Assembly: GCA_038373865.1 (NCBI GenBank)
Contig: JAXGGA010003928.1
Location: 1-64,000, forward strand
Direction: 5' to 3'
DNA from: Uloborus plumipes
Lineage: Eukaryota; Arthropoda; Arachnida; Araneae; Uloboridae
DNA length: 64,000 bases
Both the position numbers and the translations under genes were made by a program. This document shows, piece by piece, positions 44,940 through 56,802 of the stretch (the stretch's first letter is position 1; each line of letters opens with the position of its first letter). The notes beneath the pieces were generated by a model. The model was not told the DNA's origin and ran no database searches. It saw nothing but the letters and a program-made list of their open reading frames with translations.

Positions 44940-45342
44940 CACTGCACAAAATAGATGTTGTTTTTACAGTGTAATACAGCTAATTTTATAGTAATAAACT
45001 GTAAAAATTGCTAATTTTACAGTAATCACCAAAATTTCTAATTTTGCACTCAAACTAAAATTGCTCCTTTACAGTAATGAACTGTAAAATTTCTAATTTT
45101 ACAGTTTTATTACTGTGCATTTTACAGTTTTAAACTGGAACCTCTGCTTCCAGTATTATATTGCTGTTTTTACAGTATAATACAGCTCATTTTGTGGCAA
45201 TAAACAGTAAAATTACTGCTTTACAGTAATAAACTGTAAAACAGCTAATTTTACTGTTTATTACTGTGCCTTTTACAGTTTTAAACTGGAACCTCTGCTG
45301 CTAGTATTATACTGTAAAAACAACAGTTTATTTTTTGCAGCG
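44940..45342. mobile_element. ACTGTAAAA-type MITE, copy 2
   Basis: It begins CACTGCACAAAATAGATG after TA and ends GTTTATTTTTTGCAGCG. It has the same internal alternation of TTTTACAGT and ACTGTAAAA words. Confidence 0.8.
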
Positions 45343-45501
45343 TTGGCCTTTTTCTTTCTTTCTTTGTTTCCTTTTTAATAGAGCTGATCAAGGAATGACA
45401 CGAGTAGTGTGACAATGACAAAGATTAAAACAAGTAAGATTTTTTCTGCTGCAAAAATTATTTGCCATCATAGCCCGTTCCCGAGATCTAAGGTCTTGAA
45501 G

Positions 45502-47031
45502 CAGTGATTCCCAACCTTTTTCACGTCACGACTCCTTTTTAACCAACTGAACAATCCGCGACCCCATGCCTCCCACAACCCCCATATATTTATGTGTGTA
45601 AGAGAGTGTGTGCGCGTACGTGTGCGCAGGTATTGCTCTTATTTAATGTTATAAATTAAAGCGTTTAAAATATTTTATTTATAGTTAATGGGTAACACAC
45701 AATGATTTCAAAAATAAGCTAGATACAGTTACTAGGGCCATCAAATCCAGATAATTTCATTATTTAAAAGGAGAAAGAGAATTAACATCAGTATAAGCTG
45801 TAACAGTGTAACATTCACGAGAGTCCTTAACCGGAAAAGTTTCGAAATTGTAGTCCTAAATTTACAGTTCAAACTATCTCTATAGAAAAAAAACTGATAT
45901 TAGGAGGAGGAAGGCTCATGGAGTTTTATAAACGTTTCCAGCTAGGAGATTCTTCGTCGGAAATTTTTCGAAATTAAAGTCCCAAAAACGAAGTTTTAGA
46001 TATTTAGATATTAGAGTTACGCTCTCTAAGTCTCAGAAAATGAAATGACTGAAAAAAAACGCAGTTATTGACCATCTTTGATGATGTAAGAGAAAAGACA
46101 GATTCTGGAAATCGCCATTGGAAAAATTTTGAAAATTAGGTAATTAAAGTGCAACAAAAGGCGGTTTTTTGATAACGTTAAGAAAAAGTTTGGAGTTCGG
46201 AAACTAGCCCCCAAAATTTTAGAAAACCAAGTTCAAAAAACGACATTTTTGACCAGTTTCAATGATGCGTGGGGGGAAAGGATTGGGGGAACTTCACCAG
46301 ACATTTACCGAAATGAAAGTCCCCCCCCCCTTCCCATAAAAAATCAGTTGTAGGTTATCTTTGATAACGAGGGCAAATGTCCAGAGACTTTTCCTCTTAC
46401 TTCTTTTGAAATTTCTCTCCAAACTACGCAGTCTTAGGGCATCTTTAGTTACATGAAGGAGGATACAGTAGGCAGTTAGATTTTTTTTTTTTTTTTTGAA
46501 ATTGAAAAATTTCAATTGTTTGCTACTTTTGACGAAGTTGGAGGGGGGGAATTTGGTTTTGGGGAGGGGGACTCTTCTCCTGAATAATCTCAAAATTAAC
46601 TCACAACGCAAAAATAGACCACCATTCATAACGCCAAGGTAAGGGTTAAAATGCAGAGATTCTTTCTCAAAAATTATTCGAAATTGTTCCAAAACCAAAA
46701 TTTTAGACGATTTTAGGAAAAGGTGGCCGTGGGAAGACTTTCGCTTAAACTTTTGGATATTAAAAGCTCTTTTACGAAAACAAACTAATCTTAGAGAATG
46801 TAGGGGGGTCAGGAGGGGGATTGACGCAGACCCATAGCCTTTCTCCTGGATTCGTCACTCAGCTCCAAGTATTGATTTTACTCAAAAATGATTCTATTGT
46901 TTCCTTGTGAACATAATAGATTTTATACTATGTAGTAATGTATTTTTTATATCGGAGGATAATGTCGCGACCCCACAAGAAATACTTCGCGACCCCGTTT
47001 GGGGTCTCGACCAACCGGTTGGGAACCACTG
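45502..47031. mobile_element. 1530-bp hAT-type element with diverged internal repeats
   Basis: The ends CAGTGATTCCCAACCTTTTT and CAGTGGTTCCCAACCGGTTG are flanked by TCTTGAAG and TCTTAAAG, an 8-bp duplication with one mismatch. GCGACCCC words lie near both ends. The interior (about 45830-46720) is a divergent tandem array of about 90-150-bp units around TTTCGAAATTAAAGTCCC and TTTTGACCATCTTTGATGATG. No transposase. Confidence 0.8.
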
Positions 47032-47039
47032 TCTTAAAG

Positions 47040-47417
47040 TCTGCCGACGTTTCAAAAAAAGTGCCACATTTAAAGACTTGACAAGAATTTGGAGGACTCA
47101 AGATATCACGCGATTTCCCCTTCTACATGTAGCAAGACATCCATCTGAAAAGTGTGCGGGAAATGTCTTCCATTCCTTACCGAAACATGACAATTTTGGC
47201 GACTTACTTTAAATTTGAGACCTTTGAGACCTTATATTTCTATAAGGGGTACAGGAAGGCAAAAAGTTCATGCGTCCAGAAACAAATTTTGCTATGCTCT
47301 TGCAATTGCTACTTATACAATTTTTTCATTATTATTTTTCAGTATGGTATGTTTTCCTAGTGTGTGCGACGCCAAATGTCTCCATCTGGTAGAAAACCGA
47401 GCATCGCAATTTTCAAA
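47040..47417. other. No feature recognised
   Basis: Several short frames overlap here (47154-47511), but codon content and lack of domains do not support a gene. Confidence 0.4.
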
Positions 47418-47419
47418 TA

Positions 47420-47760
47420 CAATCAACGCCCGATTATCCGCGGTCGTATTATCCGCAGCTCGGATTATCCGCGGGTCTTCCACACTTTTGTTTTCTTTTT
47501 TTTTACGGTAATGATTTACTAAACGCAAAAAAAAAAAATAAAAGTTTACATTATTGATCGTTTTTAGCTTTTAAAGATATTTTTTTCATTTAATGTTCAA
47601 ATATTTAGCTATAGTTTAAATACATGTGTTTTGTTATTGATTTTTTTTAGCTAATGCCATGCACCAGGATCGCTTTTCACCTATTTTTCGATTATCCGTT
47701 GCATTCGCTTATCCGCGGTTATTGCGCCACCCTGTTCCACGGATAATTGAGAGTGTACTG
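47420..47760. mobile_element. Tigger-like MITE, TA target
   Basis: The left end CAATCAACGCCCGATTATCC and right end CAGTACACTCTCAATTATCC are inverted, with repeated ATTATCCGCGG words inside, and TA on both sides. Diverged compared with the 31862 copy. Confidence 0.72.
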
Positions 47761-47974
47761 TAGCAATAACATCTAACCTAATGTTTGCCACAGGAAGGAA
47801 CGGTTGCCCGGGGAATGCACTTGCTGTGTGTACATGCTGAGAAGTCTATGTGTAGCCCATTGTGAGCACATATTCATTTCACTAGCAACTACTGACCATT
47901 CTCATTCAAAATTTCAACTTGGCTATTTTCATGAAATTTTATCTTGCACGAATGCCTTTCGACATAAACTATAT

Positions 47975-48112
47975 GAGTCACTTGGAATCAAAACCAGTTA
48001 AATTCATTTCTCAAAATTTATAGTTCTAAAAGCGGAACTATGGTTCTGAAGGGGTTTTGACTTACTTTATATCCACTTTTTGTTGAGATCCAGTGGTTTT
48101 TGATCTGTTGCC
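47975..48112 (+). repeat. Dispersed repeat, inverted relative to 55412-55560
   Basis: CAAAACCAGTTAAAT, GAACTATGGTTCTGAAGGGG and CCAGTGGTTTT occur here in order and, reverse-complemented, at 55412-55560. The family ends are not clear. The ACTGTAAAA element at 48115 interrupts or abuts it. Confidence 0.72.
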
Positions 48113-48114
48113 CT

Positions 48115-48696
48115 CATTGCAAAAAAAATAAACATTTGTTTTACAGGATAATACTAAAAGCAGAGGTTTAGTTTAAAACTAAAATGTACAGTAATTAACT
48201 ATAAAAGCTTTTTTACAGTTTATTACTGTAAAACTACACTGTAAAAAATAAATGCTATTTTTACAGCATAACACAGCTAGTTTCATAGTAATAAACTGTA
48301 AAATTGCTGACTTTACAATACCAAACTGTAAAATTTCTAACTTTGGAGTAAGAAACTATAAAATTGATACTTTTACAGTTTATTACTGTGCATTTTACAG
48401 CTTTAAATTAAAAACTTGGCTATCAGTATTATACTGTAAAAAACAGTTCATTTTTTGCAGTGTAGCAATTTTACAGTTTATTACCGTAAAATTAGCTGTA
48501 TTATCTTGTAAGAAAACGGTATAACGCTGACAGCAGAGGTTCCAGTTTAAAACTGTAAAATGCACAGTAATAAACTAATACTAGCAATTTTACAGTTTAT
48601 TACTGTACAGTTAGCAGTTTTACAGTTTATTAATGTAAAATTACTTTAAAATTGAATGTAATATACTGTAAAAACAACATTTATTTTTTTACAGTG
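48115..48696. mobile_element. ACTGTAAAA-type MITE, copy 3, with copy 4 inside
   Basis: The right end TTTATTTTTTTACAGTG is followed by TA. The left end CATTGCAAAAAAAATAAAC is diverged. A second member in the opposite orientation is inserted at 48237-48462. Confidence 0.75.
48237..48462. mobile_element. ACTGTAAAA-type MITE, copy 4 (nested)
   Basis: CACTGTAAAAAATAAATG to CATTTTTTGCAGTG, flanked by TA at 48235-48236 and 48463-48464. Deleting it rejoins the outer element as ACTGTAAAACTAGCAATTTT. This shows that the family inserts at TA, as Tc1/mariner MITEs do. Confidence 0.85.
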
Positions 48697-48698
48697 TA

Positions 48699-49612
48699 TA
48701 AGACTTCGTTAAAGTAACTTTAAACTTATATTTTTTTTAAATAAAATTATTTTTCACAAAAATTGAATTAACGGATTTTGTTTCTAAGCAACTCAATACA
48801 TTTTCAGAGTTAAAGAAAAATCAACTTAGAAGAGACTTCTTAAAATTATCAATGAAGCTATTTACTTGCAAACCAAATTGAATCATCAGCAAAAATGCAA
48901 ATATGCTGTCAAAATTTCACAACCTTCGTATGTTATTAAATAATTTTTCCATTTCTAAGAAAACACGCAATGTTTTCATAATGCAGGGAGAATAGCAAAC
49001 TTCAAATGAAGCAAAAAAAATGACAAGACATTCTAAGAATATAAAATATCTATAACTGTGATATGATGATTAGTTACCATATAATCTGATATTTTAAGCG
49101 CGAGAAAACTCTCGCAAAATATAATCTGAACAAATAAGCGAAAACCTAATTTTGATGTTAACAAATTAGGAGTTTATTTATTCTTCTGTTTTACATAACT
49201 CTCCATTTTCACTTTCGCAAACAGAAGACATTTTCCTTTTGTAGAACTTGGCAAAATTATTTGAATGAAACAAAAAAAAAGCATTTGTCCTGATTATAAA
49301 CCGCTAGTTTGTGTTTGCTAGCTGAATAATGTATTTCGTGAATCAAAAGGCCACTGAATGCAAATAAGCTGTAAAATTGACTAAAATAGACTGAACAGTA
49401 AATTTGTTTTCTGAGTATTTGGATCATTTATTTATAGCTAAGATTTTTATTAACAATGACTATATGAATATTTTCTTCGGCTCTAAAAATATGCTTGTAA
49501 GATTTTGTATATCATGTTCTGATTAAGGAAGTTTTAATAGAAATAATCACAGCTTCCCTATTAGTGGGTTTTTACTCCCTTCATATTACAGAAACTTTGC
49601 AACCATAAAGTG
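48699..49612. other. No feature recognised
   Basis: AT-rich with no coding or terminal-repeat signals that I could find. Confidence 0.45.
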
Positions 49613-49620
49613 CTTCATTA

Positions 49621-50110
49621 CAAGGGCGTAGCCAGGACTCACGCAAGGGTGCAAGCAGTGGCATCTCAATAGGAGGTCACTGTGACCTCCCGAAAAGTTC
49701 TTATCCGATACAAATTGACTGATGAAATTTGAAAACAGTGAGACAGTATTGCAAGGCTGAACTTCTTTATTTTATTTATTTTTTTTTCTTTAATTTATTT
49801 ATTTTCGTGATGCTTTACGTCTCTTTTGGTAGACATAGATGAGTATGCATTCTTGTATTTTATTTATTTATTTTTTAATGCTTCGGTAAAGTTCTGAGTT
49901 TCATTCGGTAAATTAAAAATTTTCTCCTCAAAAACAGGCAGGCTTACTATCATTTTCTGAAAAGTAGTCAATACTAGGTATAGTAACGCAGTTTATATAA
50001 AGCTCCCAAAAATTAGCATAAAAGTCAAATAAATGAAATGGGAGGTCACAGTGACCTCCCATTAGCTCTGATTAGGTAGGTGCAGCTGCACCCCCCTAGC
50101 TACGCTCTTG
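49621..50110. mobile_element. 490-bp hAT MITE with two AGGTCAnnnTGACCT palindromes
   Basis: The ends CAAGGGCGTAGCCAGGACT and CAAGAGCGTAGCTAGGGGG are inverted and flanked by the exact 8-bp duplication CTTCATTA (49613-49620, 50111-50118). AGGTCACTGTGACCT lies at 49674-49688 and AGGTCACAGTGACCT at 50043-50057, close to the two ends. No coding sequence. Confidence 0.9.
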
Positions 50111-50118
50111 CTTCATTA

Positions 50119-52052
50119 ACAGAGTTGATCGAATTCAAACCCCAGTTCCGAACATTGAGCAGATTTTGAAGATCAATAAAAAAAAGATCGCTTTCTGGAG
50201 ACACTTTTAGTTTTAATACTTGGTCAGCACTGTTTTACAAAAAAAAATACCAACTCAGGCGACGCCTCTGAAAAAAAAAAGACACCTAAGGACTAAAAAA
50301 GAAATCTTCAAAGTACCAACTTAACAAAAGTTCTTTTACTGTAAAATTAGTCTAGGAAGTGTAGTAACAGGTTAAGACATATATTGAGATATTTGTTCAG
50401 TATGCGTTTACTCTCCTTGAAATAGGTAATTCATCAGAATTACCTCCTGAAAGACATCGACTCAAAAATTGGCAAGTTAAAAAATATTTTTGCTGTCATT
50501 TACTATACTACACGTTTTTTGCTCAAACTTAATTTCATTAACTTCTCATTCATGTTTGGTTGGACTGCATTTTGTTGTTACTGTTATAAGCAAATCAATA
50601 TAAAGAAAATTTAGAGGCCTTTAGCAAACTTAACCTGTATGTAGTTTAGTGTATACAGCCCCTCCCCACGAAACCGAAAGCTCATCGATAAGAGGTGAAG
50701 TAAGGTTTAGAAAAGTGAAAGCCTCTGCCAAGAATTTAGGGCACAGTCTGGGGAGTCAATACCCCCCCCCCCCTCCGGCTTTTGGAAATTAATGTATTTA
50801 CTTATAAGTGGTGGTGGTTTTTCTGTTTTGGGGGGGGGGGACAATTTACATTGATTACATAAACTTTGCCCCCCCCCTCACCACCCCCCGACCCGGTACA
50901 ATTCAAAGTGACGAACTTGGATATATGGAAATTTTTATACCAACATTGTGTTCATTGTGTTTTACCACCACACTCAAAATGGTCTTTTAACGACGAATAA
51001 GATTTCTCTCCCCAAACTATGAAAACATATCGACAACTGTTTTTTCATAAAAAGCATAAAGCAAGGAAATGAACTTCTGTTTATAAAATATTGAAATAAG
51101 GTCTACTTTTAGCGGAAATTTTAATTATCAACTTTATAAAAAACATTCTGTGTCGCTATGCAGTTTTCTTATTTTCCTCAAAACAACAAATTTCTCTATT
51201 TTCTAAAATAAACGGTTCAATTACGATAAAAATAAATACCTTTGCGCTGAAATGTAAAAGATAATCACACAACTTTATAATGTCCAAATTTACAAATTAC
51301 AAAGAGCTCTTTTCAATGCAAGAAATGAGAACTTATGGATGAAAAGACATCCAACAAAAGCTAAAAAAGATATGGTTGAATCAATTGCAAAAAATAATTA
51401 AGCTAAATAATCAATCTCTGCAATTAATTTGAAAGTTTGTGAACATTATTTAATAATTTAAATAAACAATTACTTTGAATAATTGAGTTGTCAAAACTGT
51501 TGCTCATTTTAGCGCAACTAAACATTTTGTTTCATACATAAATGGTTCCATGGCTAAAGTTGTCTGAAGTTCAACACATACTAGATTTCTAAGGATTTCA
51601 TTTCCAGCTATTTCCGAATTAAATAATGGCAACAATCACTTGTGTTTCCATGTTGGAAATATCTGAGATAAGAATGAATTATTGTTGTTGAATTGGAATA
51701 ATTGATTGCAATTAGGTGGGAGATGATTTGTTATTCAATTAAGTAAAATGCATCTAATGACATGCCAATTAGCATATTTAAACTTCGTGCTGCAATCTGA
51801 CAGTTTGATAATATCTCCTTTAGATAAGCTAGTCTTAGAATTCAAGGGCACATTAACGGCCGAATAGGTAAATGGAATGACTAAATGACATCTCAATAAG
51901 TCTTGCCTCTAAATAAATTTAGACAGAGATCAGATATCTATTTAATTCAAGAATGGTACTTTACATATTGGCTGTACTCTCCTCATCTGTACCTTTTATT
52001 GAAACTGCTTACCGGTTAATAAGATATTGGGAAATGGTTAACCTCGTGAAAA
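50119..52052. other. AT-rich DNA with a decayed hAT-like fragment
   Basis: Most of the interval shows nothing recognisable. At about 50745-50900, runs of C and G with the order of words seen at 14322-14460 indicate a fragment of the same degenerate element. Confidence 0.45.
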
Positions 52053-52054
52053 TA

Positions 52055-52221
52055 GAGTCGGACCTCGTTAATATGATAACCCTTAAAACGAATTGCTGTT
52101 AAGACCAACCACATTTGCGATCCTCATCCAATTGTTTGCAATTGATTGTTTGGATAAGACGAGCTACGGTAAAGATGAAATAATCTTGAAAGTATGAATT
52201 CGTTTTAACGAGATTCGACTT
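52055..52221. mobile_element. 167-bp Tigger-like MITE
   Basis: The ends GAGTCGGACCTCGTTAA and AAGTCGAATCTCGTTAA are inverted, and TA flanks both. Same length class as the copy at 31862 but a different sequence. Confidence 0.7.
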
Positions 52222-52249
52222 TATATCAGTGACAGATAAAAGGGAAGGA

Positions 52250-52490
52250 CGAGACTCCCTTGAGGGGCTCTCCTCCAGCAATTTTTCGACATTGAAGTTA
52301 TAAAAAAATGGATTTTAAATCAGTTTCAATAATGTTTGGCGGAACGAAGTTTGGGACTCTAGCCTGAAAACGTTTCGTAATTGAGGTTCGAAACTTTGGG
52401 ATCAAAGTTTGCTTATGCATCGTGAAAAGTTAGTAATAAAAATCAATCGCTAATCCCTTAAAGTATTTCTGGATTCGCCCTTACTGTGCA
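52250..52490. repeat. Fragment related to the interior of 45502-47031
   Basis: Contains TTTTTCGACATTGAAGTT, AGTTTCAATAATG and GAGGTTCGAAACTTTGG in the spacing of the array at 45830-46720, but no terminal repeats. Confidence 0.5.
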
Positions 52491-52734
52491 TTAACTTCAC
52501 TAAGGTACTTTCTGGTACTCTTTCATCTGCAAGAACGCTTTTTTACGAATAACATCGATAAGAGACTAATCTCAATTTTTGATGTACGAGATACTTTACG
52601 ATCTACTATACTCGGTTACTTTAAAATAGGCGTATCAAGTTTAGAAATTTTGCGTCGTCTTCACGGAAACCGCACGAAAGAAACAGCTCCACTCTTTTTT
52701 ATGCACTGCTGTTGAGGCATTTCATTTATGTTAG

Positions 52735-52925
52735 GGGGGCACGGTGTCCTAGACGTAGAGTCTTCTCCTCGTAAGCAAGTGGTCGCGGGTTCGAGTCCCG
52801 CCCTGCCCATGGTTGTCATTTCAACCTCTCTGTGCCGTAAATCTGCCCTGTATTTGTCAGGAGATAAGGCGCATAGTACGCAGTCCTCATCTATGTCGAA
52901 CTGTTGGCTTCTGTATAAAAAAAAA
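52735..52925 (+). repeat. tRNA-like SINE head or tRNA pseudogene (Arg-TCG type)
   Basis: A cloverleaf can be drawn: acceptor GGGCA with TGCCC, a T arm GCGGG-TTCGAGT-CCCGC (52785-52801) and a perfect B box GGTTCGAGTCC (52788-52798). The anticodon stem pairs imperfectly around loop CCTCGTA, giving anticodon TCG. Outer acceptor pairs fail. About 110 bases of unrelated sequence and an A-run follow, which suggests a SINE. A functional tRNA is unlikely but not excluded. Confidence 0.55.
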
Positions 52926-53898
52926 TCATTTATGTTTATTGACGGAGGCTTACGCTTTTGTTTATATCCGCATGTCTCGGTTATTTCTCAGCGTTTTCTA
53001 ACAAGTCTATAGTATTAATACAGCAAAAATTTCTAAAAAAAATGTTGTGCTTTATTGACGTTGACTTTTCAATAGAATAATAGTTTACGCATAAAGCAAT
53101 TTTAATCATTTGCATACAACCATTGTTGCAGAAGCTAAGCGGGGAAAAAGTCCATAGCGCCGTAACTATGACAACAATCGGGGGGAAAGTGCCGAGAGTA
53201 AGAAATTAGTTTTACTTTGAGCCGCCAGATCTCGTTACACCGGGTATAGTCCTCACCTAATGTTCTCTAGAATCAACCTTCATGCAAGCCCCCTACATTC
53301 TGCTAATCCGCCTCCGAAATATGCATACATCATGTTAACTGAACTCCCTAGATGACAATCTGTTAGAGACAATAGTTATTTTTATCTCATATCTGTGCAA
53401 GAATTCATCGTACCATAAAGGAATCAAAATGCAAATCATCTTCTGATGAATTATATCCTGTTACGCAACACGATAGTACTGTGTTCATAAACAGCTTCAT
53501 ACAAAAATAATTACTACTACATCGCAAACTTGCCTGAAAGGCACTGAATGCTCACGTAATTTCCAGATCTAATGGTCCTTGAAGATCAAAGAGGAAACAA
53601 TAAAATGAATTATGTAACATGAGCAAACATTTTCCCGCCTTGGAATTACAAATGGTTCACCCACAGAATATTTCTATGGAGTACTCTGTTGAATAGAATT
53701 TTGCCATATATTTACCTAGCGCGCTTAAATATTTTGAAACTTTTGCAACAAGAGTATGGAGCTTTTTCTTTTAAGTTTTCATAAATATTTTTGGGAGAAT
53801 TCATCCATCTATGAACTTATTAGAAATTATTTAATCTCTAGCGTAGTTCAAAGGGCAGAAAAAGGGTGCATTTCTTCTTACTTCCGCCTTTTCAGTTT
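52926..53898. other. No feature recognised
   Basis: AT-rich. No gene, terminal repeat or array recognised. Confidence 0.45.
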
Positions 53899-53906
53899 CA
53901 CATAGA

Positions 53907-54169
53907 CAAGGGAGGATCCAGAAATTTTTCAAGGGAGGAGCGATTGATTTTTCTTACTTACTTTTCACTGCGCAAACTGGTTTGCAAATATTGTTCACAA
54001 AGGATTTGGACTTCAATCCCGAAACATTTCTGGGAAGCGCCGCAAATCTTCTTCATTCATCTTCACTGAAACTTGTACAGAACTTGTAAGAAAGGGAAAA
54101 AATACCATGTGAGAGTGTTCTGAGGGAGGGGCGATTGCCCCCATAGCCCCTCCCTTGTATCCGCCCCTG
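53907..54169. mobile_element. 263-bp hAT MITE
   Basis: The ends CAAGGGAGGATCCAGAAATT and CAGGGGCGGATACAAGGGAG are flanked by CACATAGA and CTCATAGA (one mismatch in 8). CAGGGGCGGATCCAG-type ends are typical of hAT MITEs. Confidence 0.8.
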
Positions 54170-54359
54170 CTCATAGAAATGATTTATTCGAGAAATGCGG
54201 ACGTGTTCCTGCAAATTTTTTAATCCTTCTTCGAATCGTTTGCTTGATTCGAGTTTCCTTGTTTTCTCAACTCGATACGCGAATACGGAAAAGCTACGTC
54301 TAAAAATGATCTAAAGATCAAATTTTTTTGCACATTTGAACTTTTCACTTTCTTCTGTA

Positions 54360-54741
54360 GCCGACAGAGTGGTGTAGTGGTTAAGACACTGGTCTCTCAT
54401 ACCAAAAGGCTCAGGATCAAACTTGACTCCAGTCGGCATCTTTTCAAGATTCATAAAATTGACAACGTCCATGTCGTATGCTTATGCGGCATGCAAAAGA
54501 TCCCTCGAATACTCATTTGGCACGGAGTATCTCTTGGCAAAATCGAATTCCTAGTCCAGATTCGCATCGAGTAGAGCCCAGGTGCCTTCATATAGTGGGG
54601 AAACTGGGCGTCTCGTACCAATGGCCTTCGTAGACCCTGGTGCCATATGAAAGAACGATTGCCGGTCTCAGGGAATGCACGAGATTTGCAAATGGTTTGT
54701 AGCCAAACGTCGCCTCGTTGGAAATAAAACAGAACAAAACT
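54360..54741 (+). repeat. tRNA-Glu-like SINE, about 380 bp
   Basis: The 5' 78 bases fold as a tRNA: acceptor GCCGAC with GTCGGC (perfect), D arm with A box TGGTGTAGTGGTTAAG, anticodon stem TGGT/ACCA around CTCTCAT (anticodon CTC), and a T arm region AGGATCAAACTTGACTCC in place of the B box. A unique body of about 260 bases follows, ending in AAATAAAACAGAACAAAAC. A tRNA head with body and A-rich tail defines a SINE transcribed by RNA polymerase III. Confidence 0.8.
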
Positions 54742-54744
54742 TCC

Positions 54745-56800
54745 TTCTATGATACTTCGAATGTAGAACAGCAATGGAGTCGAGAAGTTTATCAAATTTC
54801 GACGAATTTGTTTTAAATAGGTACTAAGTACCTGCTAAATTTTTGAAGAATACTTGCTTGAGTGAGTCTTAAAGTGGATAAACACTTTTTTCATATAATC
54901 TTACTTGAAAAGTAATGGAAAAAATTTAACGAAATGCTTCGCTAATGGACTCAGATGCTGATTAATTTTTGGCAGTAATTACAAAGAAAAAGAGCATAGA
55001 ATTCAAAATTTTCTCGCGTTAAAAGGAACTGTTACGTCTCTAAAAATAGTACAAGGATTCAAACAAAAATTGGGATAAAGATGAACCGATTGGAAATTGC
55101 TCTGATTCGCTTTTGACGTGAATTGCTCCAGAGAGCTTGCTGTAATCGAGCTCGTTGCTAATAAAACACGATTTGCTATACCTGGAAAAATATTGCAAAT
55201 TTGATTCGAACAAATCGTGCAAATCAGTTGGACCTTGGGAACGGTGCTAATAAATTGGGAGTGCTGCTAAGCATTCAAAAAGAGGGCATCATAATTGAGT
55301 CGTTCAGAATCAAAACTAGTTTCACACCCACAAAATCTATTTTAGATCAAAAATAATTTTATTCAAAAAAAATATCGAAGTTTAAAATATCCTTTACCGA
55401 TGACTTAAAGGCAAGAGATCGAAAACCACTGGATTTCAATTAAAAGTGAATGTAAAGTAAGGGTTTTAAGTGAAAACCCCTTCAGAACCATAGTTCTGCC
55501 TTCGGAACTATATTGATTTAGAGAAATGGATTTAACTGGTTTTGATTTCAAATGACTCAATTCAAGTTTCCTTTCGCGTCAAAAATCCCTACTAACGGAT
55601 TCAGGAAAATAGGACAAGCGTTTCAACGCTCATGATTTAAATATTGTAGAATATTACTCCATTTTAAATATCGTGCAGTAAAGTATTTGCTCATATTTCG
55701 TTAAGCAACGTGTTGTGTTTCCAAATTTATATTAGGCACAAAAATAATCTTTCATGTTTCAACATCGTATAGACATAATAAACTTTCACTGGGATTTAAG
55801 TTGAAAAAAAAAATTACAATTTCTATTGAGTTGCCAGTAAACTTTGGAAAAAGACTAAATTCTGAATAAAATTTTGTGGAACATCGTTTCATTTTTCGTG
55901 TTCATTCTTTATTGAGGTTCTAAAAATAAACTCGGTATTGACTGACAAGTCAATACCGTCAGTTTCAGCAGAATGGAAATAATAAAGCAAAATCTTTGAA
56001 GTATTGTTCATGCACCTGCGTTTGAATAAAATGCAACAGGATATTGAGAAAATACAAAAGAATCTGGATTTCAATATCTGCGCACATTTCCTTGAAGAAA
56101 AAAAAAAACAATCTTATTCTTCAATCAGCAATGTTACGTGGTTTTGAATGCTTACATCTCCATTGTTTCCTTTTTTGTTGATTTATTTATGTAAGAAACC
56201 ATCAACAAGAGATAATACTTGCTTATTTTTAGTTTTGTGATTTAGTTTAGTTTACTATTCAGCAGAATTTGTACTATACGTATATATAGCAAAACACTTT
56301 AAAAAAAACTGACCTTTAAAACACAAATTCTAGAGCAATACCAGATATGTTCTGTAAGTTTTGTCAAAAAAAGGCTCATTCTTTTCAATTTAAATTTTGA
56401 TCACAACAACAAATTGAAGAAGCAAAAAAATTTTTTGATTACCCTACGTCGTAAAACTCAAGAAACAAGCTGTTAATTCCATAAATTTGTTTGTCTCGCT
56501 ATGAGCAAGCACTCTATGTATTTCGTGAAATTTTCGTATGACATATTCACGAAACCGTAATCATTTATCTTCAAAAACATCATTTTCTTCACACATTTTT
56601 GCCTCGTGGCCGGAACAATCCTCTAATCAACTTTGCCAAATCCTCAACAAAACTTAATAGTACAGGGGGCAGAAAAAGACAACGCCTGACCATTACGCCA
56701 TCTTAATACCCTACCATTACCCTACCTCAAAAGCAAAATTATTCATGATTACTTAAAAGTTATTTCTAATGTACCATTTTATTTATAATACAATATTTCA
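54745..56800. other. AT-rich DNA, one dispersed repeat
   Basis: The only recognised feature is the repeat at 55412-55560, inverted relative to 47975-48112. Frames at 55040-55222 and 55889-56074 (both -) have no domain. Confidence 0.45.
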
Positions 56801-56802
56801 TA

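Noticed and set aside
46294..46698. A 134-residue minus-strand frame.
   Set aside because: It lies across the degenerate repeat array inside the 45502-47031 hAT element, with homopolymer runs, and matches no family I know.
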